Positions 59,233 through 64,000 of a DNA stretch of 64,000 bases are shown here, piece after piece (positions within the stretch are counted from its first letter, which is position 1; each line of letters opens with the position of its first letter). Source of the DNA: Hoplostethus atlanticus (Eukaryota > Chordata > Actinopteri > Trachichthyiformes > Trachichthyidae). The notes beneath the pieces are model-generated. The model was not told the origin of the DNA and ran no database searches. It was given only the letters and a program-made list of their open reading frames with translations. The DNA lies in the NCBI GenBank assembly GCA_034670405.1, contig JAXDDX010000165.1:284001-348000 (forward strand). The letters are read 5' to 3'. Position numbers and translations under genes: made by a program.

Positions 59233-59633
59233 GTAATTTATTGCCAGAATAACATAAAATTATGTGTGCGGGGTAAAAAATATGATTTGAGTGTGACGAT
59301 TTTCATCTCTACACTGAAAAAGAGTATCATGTTCCTCCCCTGGCCCTCATTTTCTACACTCTCTCCCCCCCCCCTGGGTTGACTAACTCCTCTCTAACAC
59401 TACTCCCAAAAATGATTGGAGAGAGCCATCCACGCTCACAGCCCGCTACGCCCCGTCCCACTGGATGAATGTTAACCCAGTGCTCAGTGATTCAGAGATG
59501 CCCCCGACGGATGGATGACATCCCAGTTGCCGGTGCCTCGCTGCTGGCCATGGGGCAGAAGTGTTTGATAAAGGCATGTCAAAATAGCTGGAGAGTACAC
59601 TGGGTCAGTCTCTTTGCTACCTCATGCATTCAT
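59233..59633. other. Unique DNA, no gene seen
   Basis: No supported feature. Confidence 0.5.
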
Positions 59634-59673
59634 ACACACACACACACACACACTACACATCTCACACACACAC
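59634..59673. repeat. CA microsatellite, interrupted
   Basis: Two CA runs separated by tacacatct. Confidence 0.85.
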
Positions 59674-60123
59674 ATGAAAAGTTTCATTTTGCTCCTTAGA
59701 AAGCAAGATGTTGTTTGTTTGGAGCCCTAGAAAGAGGCCCTGGGGACTGGTAGACCTTGCAGCCATTGTGTGGGTGTGGATGGGAGGTGTGCTAAAGAAA
59801 GGTGGGGGCTGCTATAGACTGCTATAGCAGCTTAAGCTTAATTGCTTGTGGTGGCAGTCAAAGTCAATATGCTGGTCAATGGCCCGTGCATCCCGCAGGT
59901 TCATTCCTCCATAATTACTCTACACGCGCCCGGCCAATGCATAAGTCTGTCATCATTAAAATAATAGGAATGAGTTGGGCGAGGAGGAGGGCAGAAAGAT
60001 TGGAGGTACAAATGTGAAAAGAAATGAATGAATCAATACTGCAGACAAGGGGAAGCGATGGCCTGGCACAGCTAAGGGACAGAATGATGCGTTGGACATG
60101 GTTTGTGGTTTATTCGATGGCAG

Positions 60124-60125
<2 letters not shown>
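59674..60125. other. Unique DNA, no gene seen
   Basis: No supported feature. Confidence 0.5.

Positions 60126-60165
<40 letters not shown>
60126..60165. repeat. (CA)n microsatellite, about 20 units
   Basis: Uninterrupted CA run. Confidence 0.95.
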
Positions 60166-60167
<2 letters not shown>

Positions 60168-60503
60168 CATCACATGCAAACACAATGGAATATACATGTA
60201 GGCACACACACAGTTACATGCTGACAGATATTTATTACAAGCGTTGGTATGACATTATTTAGTTTCCACTGCTATTCATCAGATCATTTCTATTTCTATT
60301 CATTCATTTTTCCAATATTGAGGAAATTTGATAAAAATTAACAATTTCCAATCTGCCTTTCTAATTTTATTCATCATATTTTAAGTAAAACTACCCAAAG
60401 ATACGGCTCTACTCCTACTCCAGTTCCCGTGAACGACACAGCGCTCAACTTTCTTGGACCGCAACGCGACGCTAAAACAAATAGAATGTGTGTGTCTGGA
60501 TCG
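60166..60503. other. Unique DNA, no gene seen
   Basis: No supported feature. Confidence 0.5.
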
Positions 60504-60528
60504 GTGTGTGTGTGTGTGTGTGTGTGTT
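60504..60528. repeat. (GT)n microsatellite
   Basis: About 12 GT units. Confidence 0.9.
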
Positions 60529-60686
60529 CTCCGTGCCGCAGCCATGTGTTCTACAGTCGCCGAGTGAAATCCTCGGCCTTTACCAGCTGCCCACGGGTCT
60601 TTCAAAAAACGTCTCCCCCAAATTAAAAACAGGTGGACACAGTTTGATTAGCTTGTACAACGCACCTGCTACTGAAGGGCGAGGCG

Positions 60687-60688
<2 letters not shown>

Positions 60689-60728
<40 letters not shown>
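60689..60728. repeat. (CA)n microsatellite, about 20 units
   Basis: Uninterrupted CA run. Confidence 0.95.
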
Positions 60729-60730
<2 letters not shown>

Positions 60731-61190
60731 CTTCACACAAAAACCTTGCTGGCGCCTGCGGAGGACAGATAATTATTATGGGAGGAAATATTAGCTGCAT
60801 TAAAGACTTCATATAGTCAAAAAAAAAAATGTAATACTGAGCCTCCTAATGCCTTTGGGGGAGGATTATGTTAGGAAAAGAGGTGACATATACAGTGGAC
60901 ACGACTGATATCAGAAAGCCCTTCCTCCTCTTCAGCAAGGGAAAAAAAATATTGCTCATTTTATTAGTCATGTGCCCTGTGAAAGCTCACCCTGTATTAC
61001 TTACTTTTTTTTTTTTTTACTGTCAGCCACGGCTACAAACAAGAAAGGAGTTTGTCTCCTTCCCTAAATAAGTGCTGTTACACCGCTTGTAAAGCTCCAT
61101 TGAGAATTAATGGGAAGAGATAAAACATACTCAGACAGAATCCAGGCTGATTTCCAACGGATCGGGGTACACGTTCTGTTTTATATAACA
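60729..61190. other. Unique DNA, no gene seen
   Basis: Homopolymer A at 60820-60829 and T at 61004-61018. No gene is recognised. Confidence 0.5.
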
Positions 61191-61332
61191 CCCCTTTCAC
61201 ACCGGGGGCAGCAACGACCCAGGGGATGATCCGTGACAGGCGTCGGTGCGCGAACGGGTCAACACGGGTTATCAGACCTGGCCTGGGAATAACACGGGTC
61301 AGGTGCCGCTCGGGTCGCGGTGTGAACAGGGG
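61191..61332. mobile_element. Short palindromic MITE, CCCCTTTCACACCG ends
   Basis: The left end cccctttcacaccg (61191-61204) faces cggtgtgaacagggg (61318-61332), matching except for one inserted base. Inner parts are also loosely mirrored (acgacccagg against cgggtcgcgg), and aacacgggt occurs twice. At 142 bp and GC-rich, it fits the fish MITE type that ends in TTTCACACCG. The superfamily is not determined, and the element may continue further right. Confidence 0.65.
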
Positions 61333-61938
61333 GCGGTGGGGGGGTGGGACACAGGTTAAGCAATGGACGGGAACCTCATTGGTTAAGATCGGTTACGCTT
61401 TCAGGACACTGAATTAAGAAAATAAATCTAGTATCGGCTGACCAAACACAAAGCCATTCGCACCGTCCGCCATGTTGAGTCTCGAGTGTAAACACACGAA
61501 ACGTCCACTTTTGTCCAGGGATTTGTATGTGAGAGGAGTACAGCATAATATAAAAGTTGAGAGGGTTGAACAGGAGATTCATATATCGAGTGTAATTTCC
61601 CTCAGTGAACGGTCTATTGATGAGCCCTTGTTCTTGACCATATACCTAGAAATCACAACCAACTATAGACGCCGGTCCTAACGGCGCCATATTACAATAC
61701 ATTAACTAAACTAATAGATCGTCTAACGATTCAAAGACTGTAAGCTTTTTACGGTTCCCTGTGCTGTTCTGACCGACTGCATTTAAAAGCCACTATAGCC
61801 ATGTTTGGAATGGCGTTTTATGACATGCCAGCAGGTTAACGGCCTTTTGAAAAGCCCATTGAGTCATTGTTACACTTAAATGTTCTCAAACATGAGGCGA
61901 GCGTTTTATCCCTGCGTCAGCCATTTCTTAAGTGACCA
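61333..61938. other. Unique DNA, no gene seen
   Basis: No supported feature. It could include further decayed parts of the element ending at 61332. Confidence 0.45.
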
Positions 61939-61965
61939 TCATGTGTGTGTGTGTGTGTGTGTGTA
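61939..61965. repeat. (TG)n microsatellite
   Basis: About 12 TG units. Confidence 0.9.
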
Positions 61966-62398
61966 GGCGATGTATGTGTGATTATGGGGTGGTGGGGCTT
62001 ACACAGTACTGCGGAGTAATTCCCCACCATCACAAATGGGACAAGGGCAATTGAACCTCAGCACTTCATGTTTTAAATGTTCATTTAGGCATCAAATGTA
62101 CCTTAGGAAGATAATAGGGCACCATAATAGAATTTTATGAAAATGCATTACATAGGAGGGAAGCTAGTGCATCTAAACCTCCCTTCTCCTCCCCTCGTCT
62201 TACCTTTCAGCAAATCTTTATTCCGGCAGCCATGTGGCCTGACTCCATAAAACTGCTCCAAATGAATATTTTATATACCACTCATGTAATGCAAATTCTA
62301 TTTTGTTGTATTTTCTTTCCGTCTGCACCAGTCCATTATTTTGCCAGGTAGTGTTGTGGAGTGCAGTGGTTGTCGGTGAGAACTGTGACTCACTGGTA
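61966..62398. other. Unique DNA, no gene seen
   Basis: No supported feature. Confidence 0.5.
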
Positions 62399-62421
62399 AC
62401 ACACACACACACACACACACA
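62399..62421. repeat. (CA)n microsatellite
   Basis: About 11 CA units. Confidence 0.9.
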
Positions 62422-62569
62422 TTGCCATTACCACGGAGGCTTGCTGGGCCTTAAATGTTCCGGTTGCAGAATACACACAAGGAGGCAGGAGACATGGTTT
62501 TTATGCATGAGTTAACATCGCTTGAATTGGAAAAAAACATTAAATACTGCGCCGGCAGACCGCATGTAT

Positions 62570-62710
62570 TAATTATCACCTAAGTTACATGCCGGGAATG
62601 CGGGAAATGAGATATGAGACTTATCGCGCTAGACGCCGCGGGGCATGTCGCGTGGAAATGTTTACCCTGACGCGGCAGGGATGATCGGTGTTTCACGAAA
62701 AAGCAAAGCT
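62570..62710. promoter_or_regulatory. Candidate CpG-bearing non-coding element
   Basis: Repeat-free stretch with many CpGs (tatcgcgctagacgccgcgg, gtcgcgtgg, gacgcgg) in otherwise CpG-poor surroundings. No frame is open for long. It could be regulatory; no conservation evidence is available. Confidence 0.2.
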
Positions 62711-63606
62711 GCATGACTCGCAGGGTTCAAAGATGGATTGATAACCGGTGGATTCAATGATTGATTTATGAAAACGTGTTTCATACATTATATGCTATCA
62801 AGTAATAACCTGGTTTGAGGCTGATGCATGTAAATGTCATATGGTTTTCACCATCTGCACAAACTCAGACTCGGCATTATGGCATTATGGGTACATTTTG
62901 ACATCAGCAACAAACATGGCAGCGAGCAGTGCTTACTATAACAATTACTACTGGGATCATCATCTTTTTCCATGTATTAGAAGTAACCTCAGTTAAATAG
63001 GTAGCGGCTAGCGTGGCCTCACATTTTAATACTTATTTTGCTGTGTGGGTACGAGGAATATTATGTTAACTGGTTCATTAACGGCAACGGGGAGACTCAA
63101 TCACAGGGTATCAAAGGTTCATGTGTACAGCTTAATCCGAATTCGACCTTCTCCAAAATACGGCCAACAGCCGGGGTTACTCCGCGCATGTAAACCAGGC
63201 TTTTCTTCTGTTTGGGTCTCACAGCCACTCGACAGGTCCCGCTAGCTCGCTGTCAATCCTAATGAAAAAGCCTGGCCTAGATGTCCGAGAACACGTCCAG
63301 AATGTTACATCTCCAGGAGTCCTCGTGTCAACTAGTGTATCATACCCAGAGTTAGGAGGTAGGAGGCCGGTGGAGGCTGGGTGCTTTATTTAAGGAGCGA
63401 GAGACACGGAAAGAGGGAGAAAGACAGAGACAAAAGATAAAAAGGGTGAGAGAGAAAAAGATGGTGACAAAGAAAGTCTGTAAGAGGGTGTTCAAGAGGT
63501 GCATGCCCCAAGCGACAATATGTGAAACGTGTTTTCTTCTCAAGCTACCAAAGGCTGACATTATCCAAAGGCATCTATAAAGTAGCTTTTTCAAACTTCA
63601 CCCAAA
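62711..63606. other. Unique DNA, no gene seen
   Basis: The 62805-63210 part may be an old dispersed element (cctggttt near the left, aaaccagg near the right, and strings such as ccggggttactccgcgcatg). The mirrored ends are only about 8 bases, too weak to call. Confidence 0.4.
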
Positions 63607-63625
63607 TGTGTGTGTGTGTGTGTGT
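63607..63625. repeat. (TG)n microsatellite
   Basis: About nine TG units. Confidence 0.85.
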
Positions 63626-63769
63626 ATGATGAATATAATTGTGAAAAAAAAAAAAACAGTGCTTACTTTTGAAACCACATCACCCAAAGGTAAATATATA
63701 TTATTATAAAAATAATAGGAGCTTGTACGTTGGGTTTTCTATGCATACACCTGCATGTTTTGATCATAG

Positions 63770-63790
63770 CTGTGTGTGTGTGTGTGTGTT
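63770..63790. repeat. (TG)n microsatellite
   Basis: About ten TG units. Confidence 0.85.
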
Positions 63791-64000
63791 ATAATTTGAG
63801 CAACATGGGTTTTTGAAAGCCGATAGACACTATTTTATGCCAGTGTTTAAAATCTGTAAAATGTGACCATTTTCATGCCAAGAAATTCCAAGTATTCAGT
63901 GTTTTCCCCCATTCTTTATATTCTTGGCAGGGCAAGAAAGCCTCTGAAACAGCTTGTAGACCTTCATGTGACACTATAACCTCTACTGAAACCAATACTA
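63791..64000. other. Unique DNA, no gene seen
   Basis: No supported feature up to the window edge. Confidence 0.5.

Noticed and set aside
25083-62690. Shared 16-base word gcagggatgatcggtg at 25083 and 62675
   Set aside because: About one such pair is expected by chance in a 64-kb window, so it carries no weight.
62805-63210. DNA transposon with mirrored CCTGGTTT ends
   Set aside because: Only about 8 bases are mirrored and the ends are not at equivalent positions; insufficient evidence.

Overview
The window looks like gene-free DNA from a teleost fish. The evidence is the repeat mix: Tc1-type transposons, Rex1-like, L2-like and RTE-like LINE tails, a short element ending in the fish-typical motif GGTGAACTATTCCTTTAA, and a very high density of CA/TG, GA/CT and other simple repeats. 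I found no bacterial, viral or organellar gene, no rRNA or tRNA gene and no CRISPR array. No open frame had convincing host protein homology or splice structure. The species cannot be told, nor whether this is intergenic DNA or one long intron. Several ordinary, non-repetitive, AT-rich stretches resemble the conserved non-coding elements of developmental gene deserts, but that needs alignment to other fish.

Region by region. 1-12 kb: unique DNA with microsatellites, small hairpins, a 574-bp internally deleted Tc1 element with perfect ends (5.3 kb), a Rex1-like LINE C-terminus (7.0-7.4 kb, minus strand) and a MITE-like unit (8.8-9.2 kb). 12-28 kb: a LINE tail (12.3 kb), a foldback-like MITE (19.0-19.4 kb), a CpG-dense patch (22.0 kb) and one copy of an unnamed repeat family seen three times in the window (22.3, 36.2, 56.5 kb). 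28-38 kb: a decayed RecQ-like helicase fragment (28.95-29.3 kb, minus), a Tc1 transposase relic (30 kb), two minisatellites (34.0-34.5 kb), a long CT tract (35.8 kb) and a Rex1-like LINE with recognisable reverse-transcriptase motifs (37.3-38.0 kb). 38-47 kb: mostly unique DNA with simple repeats and a perfect 25-bp-stem hairpin (46.06 kb). 47-54 kb: an array of 210-bp tandem repeats, an L2-like LINE 3' end, and a perfect 109-bp inverted repeat whose arms lie 1.74 kb apart with a 1-kb DNA transposon nested between them. 55-64 kb: diverged tandem units, an RTE-like tail, a 34-bp triplicate, a Tc1 helix-turn-helix relic, a pair of LTR-like direct repeats, a palindromic MITE and more microsatellites.

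No genes work together here; the content is layers of transposition, tandem duplication and inverted duplication. The most unusual items are the perfect 109-bp inverted repeat, the perfect hairpin at 46 kb, the RecQ-like helicase relic and the 210-bp array. None of them amounts to a demonstrated new biological system.
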